Shown here in pieces: positions 8,337 to 17,751 of a DNA stretch of 64,000 nt. Numbering within the stretch: the first letter of the stretch is position 1; the number at the start of each line of letters is the position of its first letter. A program made the position numbers and the translations under genes. The notes below the pieces were generated by a model, which was not told the origin of the DNA, searched no databases, and saw only the letters and a program-made list of their open reading frames with translations. The DNA lies in the NCBI GenBank assembly GCA_963971575.1, contig OZ020612.1, positions 34,637,916-34,701,915 on the forward strand. The letters run 5' to 3'. The DNA comes from Liopterus haemorrhoidalis (lineage: Eukaryota > Arthropoda > Insecta > Coleoptera > Dytiscidae).

Positions 8337-11302
8337 CTTTTAACAACGTTTTCTATATCTTTGTCAATATTTAACCACCATACAAAATTCCTAGATAAAT
8401 TTTTCATTCTAGAAATACCTGGATGTTCTTCATGCAACAATTCTAGCAAGTATCTTTGTAATATTTTTGGTATTATGACACGTCGTCCCCAAAGTAAGCA
8501 ATCACTTTCACACGTTAAGTCATTTTGTTTTTGATGATAAATTTTTAAATCATCTTCTACATTAATAGGCCAACCAAATTTAGTGAATTCTAAGACTCTA
8601 CTGAGAACTTTATCTTTTTTTGTAGCTTGTGATATGTCAACGGATGACAAGGGCAAATCATCCATAGGAGAAAAGAAATTGACATCACATTTTTTAGGAG
8701 CTGGTTCGGAGGGAAGTCGGGAAAGAGCATCAACATTTGCAATTTCCTGACCATGTTTATATTTAATGTTATAATCGTAACCAGAAAGTAAAATAGACCA
8801 ACGAAGTAAACGTGAAGTTTTGGTAGAAGATATGCCAGATGTTGGACTGAAAATTGCCGTTAATGGCTTATGGTCCGTAATGAGTGTGAATTTTCGACCA
8901 TAAATATATTTATGGAATTTTTTAATTGCAAATATAATAGCCAGAGCTTCTCGTTCTATTTGAGAATAATTTCTCTCGGCGGTATTTAGAGACCTTGAAG
9001 CAAAACAAACTGGTCTTTCCAAAACCTTTACTACGTGAGAAAGAATTGCACCTACTCCATATGGTGAAGCATCACAAGATATTAGTATTGGTTTAGTGAC
9101 ATCATAAGGAATTAATGCTGGACTGTTACATAATAATTGTTTACACTTAACAAATGCATTTTGACATTCATGATTCCAACTCCATTCCGCATTCTTTCTA
9201 AGAAGTTTATGAATAGGCTCTAGAACAGTAGAAAGGTTAGGCAAAAATTTGCAATAGAAATTGAGAAGACCAAGAAAGCATTGCAACTCCTTTATATTAC
9301 TAGGTGTTTTAGCGTTTTTAATAGCATTTAATTTATCATCAGTAGGATGTATTCCATTTGCATTTATTTTATGTCCTAAAAACTCAGTTTCTGAACTACA
9401 AATGACACATTTATTAGGATTCAATTTAACGCCGTGCTCATAAAGACGCTGAAGGACTATTTCGGTTTTCCGTAAACAGTCTAATTTATTTTCACCACAA
9501 ATAATTAAATCATCGAAATAACATCCTACAAACTTAATACCACTCAAAACTTTTTCCATAGCTTGTTGGAAGAGTGCTGGGGCTACATTCAAACCGAATG
9601 GAACTCTACAGAATTTGAACAAACCCTTGTGTGTTGTGATTGTCAATAATTCTTGAGATTCCTTTGCTACTTTAAGTTGCAAATAAGCGGATTTCAGATC
9701 TAATTTAGAAAAGTACTTTCCTTTTGAAAGTAGTTTAAACAAATCAGAAGGAACAGGAAGAGGGTAATGGTCTGTCCTTATGTACCTATTAAGAGTAGTT
9801 TGAAAATCACAGCAAACTCTCCAACTCTTACCTTGATCCTTTGGAGCAATGACAATTGGTGTAGCCCAATCAGATTGCGTGACAGGCTCGATTATCTCTA
9901 AACTCTTCCATTCATTTAGTTGTTTGTTAACAACTTCCTCCAGCGCATACGGAACTGGACGTGCCTTGCAAAATACAGGCTTAACATCATCCTTTAAACA
10001 AATTCTAACTTCCACATTTTTAAACGTGCCTATCTTATCATTGAAAATGTCTGCATATTTGCATTTTAAATTAATAATTTTAGTTTCTATGTCAGGAATA
10101 CTTACTGACATACCAAAAATTTCACTCCAGTTTAAATTGATTTTTTCTAACCAATTTCTTCCTAGAAGTGCAGGCTGATTTCCTTGTCCTTGCACGACGA
10201 CTACAGGCAACAGCTCACTCTGATCACCATATTTTACCTTAGCTTGAAATTTACCCAAAATTTTTACTGCTTCTCCAGAATACGTTTTTAAAACCATATT
10301 AACGGGAGCTAAAACATTATCGAAAAAAAATTTGTAATACATGTACTGTGGAATAATGGTGAGTCCAGAACCAGTATCTATGTCCATACTGATAATCTTA
10401 TTATTAATAGATACCTCAACCTTGTAAGGATGTTTAGCAGGATTAAAGAAATTTAATGAATTACAAAAATATGACATTTCATACTCATCTTCAACTTCAT
10501 CTTCATCTTCTTCCTGCAAAAGCTGAATGTTTTTTGTTAACTTGGGCCTTGCTGTTGCAGATTTACTTCTACATGCCTTTGCCAAATGTCCAATTTTGTT
10601 ACATGCATTACATTTATAATTTTTATAAGGACATGATTCGTGGGAATGTTTTCCATTGCATCGAAAACAAGTAACTTGATTATGCAGTCTTCTTTGAATA
10701 TTCTGTCTTCTTACTTGCTTCAGTTTGCAGACTATAAGTTCCCCTTTTTCTTCTTCTTCGTCGCGAAGAGGCCGAAAAACAGTTTCAGAATCCGCCATTG
10801 CCATTTCCATCGCTAATGCATTTTCTAGGGCTGAACTAAATGTCAACTCAGAGATTTGCATACAAGATAAGTGGATTTGAATTTCCGTGTTATGCAATCC
10901 AGATACGAAGCGATCGCGAAGAGCTTCTTGAAGAAAATTTCCAAATTCGCAATACAGAGCTAGTTGTTTTATTGCGATGGAATACTCAGTTATAGTTTCT
11001 TTTTCAGTTTGTATACGGCGATAAAATTTCGTTCTTTCACTAATTAAATTTTTCTTGGGGTTGTAATGTTTTTTCAGCAGCGTGATAATTTCATCATACG
11101 TAAAATCATTTATTTTTTTTGGAAATGTCAAATTTTTAAGTATTTTAAACACTTTTATACCAGAAACGGCGATAAAATTATCTATCCTGTCTTCATTAGT
11201 TATTTTTTTTGCTTTAAAGTAAAATTCTAATCTTTCCACATAAGTGACAAAATCTTCATTTTCTTCGTTAAATTCGCCAAATTTATTAAGCATATTCATC
11301 AT
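8303..11302 (-). CDS. gag-pol: Gypsy gag-pol polyprotein (gag, protease, RT, RNase H, integrase zinc finger)
   Basis: The frame is open from just after the 5' LTR; I take the first ATG at 11302, giving 999 residues. Gag occupies about residues 1-200. Two zinc knuckles follow at 210-245 (CFRCNGKHSHESC and CNACNKIGHLAKAC). The aspartic protease DTGS is near 309. RT has YFDD near 595. RNase H has its first Asp in ISCDASPYG near 744 and TDHKPL further on. The integrase H2C2 finger is at about 955-990. Gag and pol are in one frame. It makes the capsid and the enzymes that copy the RNA to DNA. No internal stop is seen up to the break at 8303. Confidence 0.94.
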   Translation of the reverse strand: MMNMLNKFGEFNEENEDFVTYVERLEFYFKAKKITNEDRIDNFIAVSGIKVFKILKNLTFPKKINDFTYDEIITLLKKHYNPKKNLISERTKFYRRIQTEKETITEYSIAIKQLALYCEFGNFLQEALRDRFVSGLHNTEIQIHLSCMQISELTFSSALENALAMEMAMADSETVFRPLRDEEEEKGELIVCKLKQVRRQNIQRRLHNQVTCFRCNGKHSHESCPYKNYKCNACNKIGHLAKACRSKSATARPKLTKNIQLLQEEDEDEVEDEYEMSYFCNSLNFFNPAKHPYKVEVSINNKIISMDIDTGSGLTIIPQYMYYKFFFDNVLAPVNMVLKTYSGEAVKILGKFQAKVKYGDQSELLPVVVVQGQGNQPALLGRNWLEKINLNWSEIFGMSVSIPDIETKIINLKCKYADIFNDKIGTFKNVEVRICLKDDVKPVFCKARPVPYALEEVVNKQLNEWKSLEIIEPVTQSDWATPIVIAPKDQGKSWRVCCDFQTTLNRYIRTDHYPLPVPSDLFKLLSKGKYFSKLDLKSAYLQLKVAKESQELLTITTHKGLFKFCRVPFGLNVAPALFQQAMEKVLSGIKFVGCYFDDLIICGENKLDCLRKTEIVLQRLYEHGVKLNPNKCVICSSETEFLGHKINANGIHPTDDKLNAIKNAKTPSNIKELQCFLGLLNFYCKFLPNLSTVLEPIHKLLRKNAEWSWNHECQNAFVKCKQLLCNSPALIPYDVTKPILISCDASPYGVGAILSHVVKVLERPVCFASRSLNTAERNYSQIEREALAIIFAIKKFHKYIYGRKFTLITDHKPLTAIFSPTSGISSTKTSRLLRWSILLSGYDYNIKYKHGQEIANVDALSRLPSEPAPKKCDVNFFSPMDDLPLSSVDISQATKKDKVLSRVLEFTKFGWPINVEDDLKIYHQKQNDLTCESDCLLWGRRVIIPKILQRYLLELLHEEHPGISRMKNLSRNFVWWLNIDKDIENVVKSCDICQSVNQI

Positions 11303-11310
11303 ATTATATT

Positions 11311-11328
11311 CTTTTATCCTCGTCGCCA
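11311..11328 (-). promoter_or_regulatory. Gypsy primer binding site
   Basis: Two bases after the 5' LTR the minus strand reads TGGCGACGAGGAT. TGG at this place pairs with the CCA end of a tRNA primer. The exact tRNA cannot be named without a tRNA set for the host; Ser-type priming is usual in Mag elements. Confidence 0.7.
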
Positions 11329-11330
11329 AA

Positions 11331-11431
11331 TGTAATAACTAAGAAATATAACTAGAATTGTAAGCGTTTATTTAACTGACTTATATACAATAACAACTGT
11401 TTTTCACCCATCCAACGGCCTACTTATCACA
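11331..11431 (-). repeat. 5' LTR of the Gypsy element
   Basis: 101 bp, the same as the 3' LTR by eye. Promoter-like TATATAAG at 11380-11387 and AATAAA at 11367-11372 on the minus strand. Confidence 0.95.
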
Positions 11432-12332
11432 AACCATAACCTAAGATAGTGCTTTTAAGGTGAATCTAACCTAAACTAAAAGGTAAATGATATTTTAATA
11501 TGATAAATAAACAGAAACCATTGTTTTAGAGCCACTGATAATTCTTGAATTATTTAGTGTAGTCGTTATGTGCTGCCGTCTGTATAGAGTTTGCAGTGGG
11601 ATATTGTAAATCTTGTCCTATAAATCGTAGAAATAAAAAAATAATGAAGCATTGAAAAAATAATAATAAAGAAAAAAAAGTCACATTTTTCTTACTTTCA
11701 TCAAAACCAAATATTTTTTAAAATAATTATTTTTCTGCTAATAATAATTTTAATCAAAAATGTCGAATATCATGGAAGGATAACGTTTTTCTGTGTTTTG
11801 TTTCGTAAAAAAACCGATCCGTGTATTTCACAACTAAATTAATAATTGTGAAGTGATTTTTTAATGAAAAACACAACTGACATTTTTACTAATTTATTGT
11901 CAACACTCAAAACAAAAATTCACAGCACACTACTGTCCAATACATAAACAATAATTTCTTACAATTCTATCAATTATTATAAAAAGTGTTCGTAGAATAT
12001 TCACTATTATTTCATCTTATAATAATTATAAAAAGTGTTCGTAGAACATTCACTATTATTGCATCAACAATATATTTTAAACACTTTTGACATAAATAAT
12101 TAACATATGCGCGCCTCTATCGGGGAATGAAGAAACGACCGGTCGAACATACGAACGTACAAAACGACCGGTCGAACATACAAACAGGCGTATTATATTA
12201 TAGGATGGATAAATTAGAAATTTTATAACAAATACAAACATCCATGCCATCACCAGGATTCGAACCCGAGCACCCATTGTTAGCAGTCAAATGAGCTGAC
12301 CACTACGCCATAGCGACCGGCTTTTGCAGATT

Positions 12333-12990
12333 ATTCTCTAAGAAACTTCGAATAAAATAACATATAGAAATGTCTACGCTTTCGTAGGCATAAACAAGAA
12401 ACTTTAGACACTCCTATATCTTATGATCGATATGAAAAATATTTTGCAGATTTATTTTCTAAGAATCTGAGGATAAAATAACGTATAGAAATGTCTAGGA
12501 TTCCGTAGGCATAAATAAAAAACTCTAGACACTCCTACATTCTTCGACTGATATGAATAATATTTTGCAGATTTATTCTCTAAGAATCTGAGGATAAAAT
12601 AACGTATAGAAATGTCTAGGGTTTCGTAGGCATAAACAAGAAACTTTTGACACTCCTACATCCTATGATCGATAAGAAAAATATTTTGCAAATTTATTTC
12701 CTAAGAATCTACGGATAAAATATCGTATAGAAATGTCTAGGATTTCGTAAGCATAAACAAGAAACTCTAGACACTCCTACATTCTTTGACTGATATGAAC
12801 AATATTTTGCAGATTTATTTTCTAAGAATCTACAAATATATATATTTACAGAAATGTCTAGGCTTTCGTAGGCATAAATAAGAAACTCTATACACTTCTA
12901 CATCGTATGATCGATATGAAAAATATTTTGCAGATTTATTCTCTAAGTATCTACGAATACAATTACATACATAAATATCTACGTAGGCAT
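12333..12990 (+). repeat. ~120-bp tandem array of Helitron H0
   Basis: About five and a half units, each with ATTTTGCAGATTTATT, TCTAAGAATCT, AGAAATGTCTAGG and TTCGTAGGCATAAA. The same array, about four units and reversed, is at 37225-37670. Confidence 0.9.
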
Positions 12991-13152
12991 AAATTAACGT
13001 CTCAAATTATTTTTAGTTTTAACAATATAAATGTAATGTACTGAGTAAAAATTAATCGTTTTCCCATCTTAAAAAGTTTATGAATAAATAATCTATATAA
13101 TTAGCAAGTGTCTGTATGTAGTGTCGGTAACATTATGACATCAATTTTTCCT

Positions 13153-13271
13153 AAGGTTCTCATGATTGGCTAGCTGGGGACACCCTGTCTCTTGATTGGC
13201 TGACAGGTGACATCCTCTCCCGTGATTGGCTAATGGGTGATATCCTGGCCCGTGATTCGCTGACCGGCGAT
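13153..13271 (+). repeat. ~30-bp tandem repeat with CCAAT-type motif
   Basis: GATTGGCT occurs at regular spacing, three exact and one as GATTCGCT, each followed by a GGTGACATCCT-like block. It lies in the 3' part of H0. GATTGG is the reverse of a CCAAT box. Confidence 0.7.
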
Positions 13272-13368
13272 TAAATTAAGATACGTTAAAAAATAAAACC
13301 AAATACACATACAAACAATTGAAATTTTTGTATTATAAATCCGTCATTGTTGACGGGTAATAACCTAA

Positions 13369-14482
13369 TTATCAATAACATGTAACGTGACGTCGGGCGA
13401 GTGTCGCAGATTACATTGAAACGTCCAATACTACATTTTTATGATACAAATCTGTGTTCGTGTAAGGAAGGATTACGAACATATTAAAATTTGTGTACCT
13501 ACAGTATTTATAACATATATATATATATATTTTTTAATTTAAAGGTAAATTTTGGTTTTAGTTTTTAGTTCCCGGTGAGTTCATAGAGTGCATATACTGT
13601 CGAAACTTTTAACATAGGAATGTCACTTCTTTAGTAAATGTACTATGGACAGAGATTCCGGGACATCGCAAGCAAGGTAAAACCATTGCTGATTGCAATT
13701 AAATTTAATTTACTTTTATTTTGTGATGATTATCATGACGACGATGTTATATTTGTGATGTATGCATAGAAAAAATTACTGGTGACCTGTTTTTTAGAAC
13801 AATTGGATAATGGTTACTGGAAAATTGTTTGAAAAAGATCGGTTTTGATTTTGGTTATGGTTAATGTACGGTAAAAACGGTTAACCGGTTTTTAAAATAG
13901 TTTTTTAATCGGTTTCCAGTCCTGCAAAATATTAATTTAAATTAGGAAATTTTACAAATATGAATGACAGGTGTATAAATTTAATTTATAAAAAGTTAAT
14001 ATTGTTTGCAGTACCGTAGTTTCAAATTTCGCGCCCTCACTTACGAATATCATACTCCGCCACAAAATATGCATAATTTTTTATAACTTGGACATTAAAA
14101 CTTCTTCAACCCCCCTCTCTCGTACCGCTGGGTCTGCTTGGTCAAAGCTACGGCGATATTGTTTGGCTCCTTATCCACTATTAACTGTAATTGCTTGCCT
14201 ATTATTTCATGCGCGATGCTTAGCTTTGAGTGCTCGGATATCTTAATTCTCGCCGTTTCTCCATTTCAAACTAGATTGGCACCAAAGATTCTGTGTAGTA
14301 TTATATTTTCAAAAACTGTGAGACAGAGGCCCACAGTGACACAAAGGCCCTGGCATTTTGTTCCGCGTAGTCCAACTGAGGTCTGACTATTTGGTTAATT
14401 GTGGTTCAAGCCCGAGAGTCCTCACACACGCATCTAGGTAATTACAATTGAATCGTTTTTTGTTCGCTGTGATCGTCGAGGT
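13369..14482. other. Unassigned DNA between H0 and the hAT element
   Basis: Mostly AT-rich. 14100-14440 is less AT-rich and has an open frame of 82 codons on the plus strand (14138-14386) with no recognisable domain. It may be retroelement debris; I make no functional claim. Confidence 0.35.
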
Positions 14483-14876
14483 ATCTACATCAGGGATGCA
14501 CAGACTTGTTAAGACTAAGGGCCACATAGATTCACTATGAGTTAAAGAAGGGCCGCCAAAAAAACTTGAAAATTATTTATATATTTATTTATAGCTAGTT
14601 TATTTTATTTATACATATATTATACATACATATACATTATTTTATTTTATTTTTTTATTTTATACAATTTGGCCATTCCAACAGGACAACAAATCCCAAT
14701 AACAGGAGTGGCACTAACAAACAGAAAGAAATCAAAGATAATAAAACATCAGGCAAAAAGAATACATATATACAAATATATCAATGTAGAACATACTGCA
14801 TGTAAGCATACATACACATATAATACATATATAATACATATGATATATACACAGCATACAAAATACATACAATAAA

Positions 14877-17711
14877 TTAAATTAAATTAGAGATCAGTTT
14901 TTTAAATTGTGTAAGCGATGTACTGAATATATCTGGAAAATCAGGCAAATCCGAATAATTATTATGAAGTGACGAAAATCTATTACTAATTGAATTAAGA
15001 CAGTAATTTGTACGACTTGATGAAACTGATATTAACTCAAAATTTCTGATAGCGTAAGAGGGTACTCGTAAGGAGACCATTCTAACGAGATCAGGACAAT
15101 CAATCAAGCCATTAATAATTTTGTATAGAAATGTCAGGTCAATTACTTTACGCCTTTTTTCCAGGTCAACTAAATTCACAGAAAACTTTGGAAATTTAAT
15201 TTTCATATAATTAATAAACCTGTTTTGTATGGCTTGAATTCTGTTTATATATACAAAATACTGGGGCGACCAACAAACGCAGGCAAATTCAAGCTGGCTT
15301 CTAACCAGTGTTTTGTATAAGGTCATAACAGATAAGGGATTTTTAAAATTTTTACATGACCGGATAAGGAAACCAAGCATTTTATAAGCCTTTTTAACGA
15401 TTTTATCAATGTGTATATCCATAATTAATTTGTTATCTAGAGTGATGCCGAGATCTTTAACATTATTCCCAGAACTAATAATAGAGTCATCAAATTTATA
15501 ATTAAAATCAATAGTTTGCCTGACTCTTCCAAATGACATTTTCATACATTTCTTAACATTTAGGAATAATTTATTTTCAAAACAATATTGATAGAAATTG
15601 TTAAAATCAGATTGTATTTTCAAACAGTCGTTCAAGTTACTTACAGAGTGAAAATTTTTTACATCATCTGCATAGAGTAAACACTTGCAGAACTTAAAAC
15701 ATTTAACAATATCATTAATAAATATTAAGAACAATAAAGGTCCCAAGTGAGATCCTTGAGGCACACCGGATGTACAGTGAATCCACTCTGAATTATACCC
15801 ATTTACTACTACTGATTGAAGCCTATTTGTCAAATACGAAAAAAACCATCTTAGAAGATTACCATGAACTCCACAGTTATAAAGTTTTTGCATAAGAATA
15901 ATGTGGTCTATAGTATCAAAAGCCTTACTATAATCCGTATATATTACATCTACTTGCATAAGATTATCCATTGACTGTAAAATTGAATCAGTAAAAAATG
16001 CTAGATTTGTGTCCACAGATCTGCCGGGAAAAAAGCCATGCTGTTCCGGAATTATTAATTGTTTCACAACCGCAAATAAATTTTTATATATTATTTTTTC
16101 GAAGATTTTTTCTAAAATATTGAGCTTAGAAATAGGCCGATAATTTTCAACAAAATCTTTACTACCACTCTTGAAAACAGGAATAACTAAAGCCCTCTTC
16201 CAGACACTGGGACACTTACCCTCAGATAAGGACGTATTATAAATCAAACTCAATGGCAATGCTAAAGATGATGCACAGTTTTTTATAAATATGCTAGGTA
16301 TCCCATCCGGCCCTGCTCCTTTCTTAGCATCAAGATTTTCCAACATATTTAGCACCTCGCCAGTGCTAACCGAGATATCAGAAATACAAGAACTACATTG
16401 TACACAAGAAATATCATCAAATTTCAGATCCGAGTAAGAAATGTTAGACTCACTAGTGTAAGCTAATTTAAAATAATTAGAAAAAAGATTACAGATATCC
16501 ACACCACTATCAGCTACAGCATCATTATGTTTCATTATATTAGGCATATTTACTTTTTTAACAGAATTAATGAAACTCCAAAATTTCTTAGAATTTGTTG
16601 ATATTTCAGACTCAATATTCTAAATATAAACGTCATAACAATTTTTTATTAACATTTTGACACGTTTTCGCAGTAGAGAAAACGTTACATAATAAAAATT
16701 GGTTTTAAAATTTTTGAATTTTTTATGTGCTTTATTCTTTTCTCTAATTACTTTAATCAAGCCAGCTGAATACCAGTTAGGGTAAGTTCTATTTTTTATT
16801 GGTTTAGTGCGAACATTGGTACTTATAATTGAATTAATGTAAACATAAAACTTATCAACCATATCATCAGTAGACAAACCATTAAATTCAGCATTCCAAT
16901 TAACACGTGAGATCTTTTCGTTAATAACATTGTAATCAGCTGACTTGAACAAAAACATTTTCCTTGAAAGATCATCTAAGTTATTAATAAGAGATAAATC
17001 AACATAAAATTCAACTGCAGGGTGATGAACATCAAGTTTAGTTAAAGGATCTGTACAATTCATTACCGTTATAGAATTCAAATTCGACAATATTAAATCA
17101 AGTACTCTATTATTAATATTTTTAATATAATTGAATTGAGCCAATCCACAATAAGTTATACAATCTATGAAATCAGAAGACCATTTGTGATAAGTATTAC
17201 AAGATGTCATAGTATTTGACTTATCATCATGTACCCAATTCAATAAGGGAAGATTAAAATCTCCACAAATTAAAAACTTATCATCAGGATTGGCATCAAT
17301 CAAATTGTACAAGTTATCAATAAATAAAACCAGAGCATTATGATCTTCAGGTGGTAAATAAGCACAACATATATGCAATTTAATATTTAAATTATTTTCG
17401 GACTTAATATATACAGTTATCCAAACTTCTTCGATGCACGAACGCCACTCAGAATTAACAGAAAAAGAAATATTTTTTCTAATAGCAACTAATACACCAC
17501 CGCCAGCTCTTTTTGAAGACGTTTGAGAAGACCTGTCACATCTAACTACACTATAATCACTTGAAAACACCTCTAAGTCACAAAATGTTGAGTCAAGGTT
17601 AGTCTCAGTAAAACAAATTAAATCGTAGTCATGAGACATAGAGTTCACGCGAACAACTTCAGTCTTCGATCTTAACCAACGAACATTTTGGTAATAAACC
17701 GATAAGCCCAT
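14877..17711 (-). pseudogene. LINE ORF2: endonuclease-reverse transcriptase with one premature stop
   Basis: From ATG at 17711 the frame runs 945 codons to a stop at 14877-14879, broken only by an in-frame TAG at 16620-16622. The first part (about residues 1-250) is an APE endonuclease: YYQNVRWLRSK, CFTETNLD and the catalytic-type GDFNLP. The RT part has NYRPIS, DYSKAFDTIDH, GVPQGSHLGPLLF and the catalytic YADD near 15662-15673. The sequence after the TAG continues the same frame with a typical FWSFINS linker, so one point mutation probably killed it. ORF2 starts 40 bp after ORF1 ends. Confidence 0.9.
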
Positions 17712-17751
17712 AAAACAATTTAGCGTTTATAAATTGTATATCTAGATATTA

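Larger units (their letters stand above)
7182..11431 (-). mobile_element. Gypsy-superfamily LTR retrotransposon, Mag-like, nearly intact
   Basis: It has two 101-bp LTRs that are identical by eye (11331-11431 and 7182-7282), beginning TG and ending CA. A 5-bp target duplication AACCA lies at 7177-7181 and 11432-11436. The internal order is primer site, gag, protease, reverse transcriptase, RNase H and integrase, with no envelope gene. Very short LTRs and two zinc knuckles of Cx2Cx3Hx4C / Cx2Cx4Hx4C type are features of the Mag lineage. The identical LTRs imply a recent insertion. One frame break lies inside pol near 8303-8340. Confidence 0.95.
4073..12205 (-). mobile_element. Helitron HA (non-autonomous), split by Helitron HP and a Gypsy element
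   Basis: On the minus strand it starts A|TCCTATAATATAATACGCC at 12205 and ends at 4073 with a CCAAC-ACA-GTTGG hairpin followed by CTGG|T, matching the Helitron CTRR rule. Own sequence: 11437-12205, 6661-7181 and 4073-4374, about 1592 bp. The copy at 46120-47715 is the same element uninterrupted (1596 bp), which fixes both interruption points. Internally it carries a ~120-bp tandem unit and, near its 5' end, two CGACCGGTCGAACATAC repeats. Confidence 0.85.
3999..12321 (-). mobile_element. tRNA-derived SINE, family 2, split by Helitron HA
   Basis: SINE sequence is 12321 down to 12206 plus 4072 down to 3999, about 190 bp. The head on the minus strand has an A box (TGGCGTAGTGGTCAGCTC) and a B box (GGTTCGAATCC). 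The tail is A-rich with AAATAAAATA near 3999-4020. It is flanked by the 11-bp TTTTGCAGATT duplication. The anticodon arm is degenerate, so this is a SINE head and not a tRNA gene. Helitron HA sits between A and T inside its body. Confidence 0.72.
3873..13368 (+). mobile_element. Helitron H0 (non-autonomous), split by a nested SINE/Helitron/Gypsy block
   Basis: Element sequence is 3873-3998 plus 12333-13368, about 1.16 kb once the insert is removed. The 5' part begins CTATATAATTAGCAAGTG; the expected TC start is not clean. The body is a ~120-bp tandem array, followed by a core (TTTTCCCATCTTAAAAAG). The 3' end is typical of Helitrons: a perfect hairpin CCGTCA-TTGT-TGACGG at 13341-13356, then CTAA at 13365-13368 followed by T. 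The join is proven by an 11-bp duplication TTTTGCAGATT (3988-3998 and 12322-12332) around the insert. A sister copy without this insert is at 36914-37705 on the minus strand. Confidence 0.78.

Noticed and set aside
8303..8340. Programmed -1 frameshift between Gypsy pol and integrase
   Set aside because: The direction fits, but no slippery heptamer or clear downstream structure is visible, and related elements read through this point. A one-base indel is simpler. It is kept as an open question in the findings.
9849..10178. 109-codon plus-strand frame inside the Gypsy element
   Set aside because: Antisense to gag-pol, no motif, low-complexity composition.
6661..12206. Treating 6661-12206 and 46423-47716 as a separate TIR transposon
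   Set aside because: The apparent terminal inverted repeats were explained once the full Helitron (46120-47715) with TC and CTAG ends at an A^T site was recognised.
12206..12321. Functional tRNA gene
   Set aside because: A and B boxes are good, but the anticodon stem does not pair and the acceptor stem is partial; it is a SINE head with target duplications.
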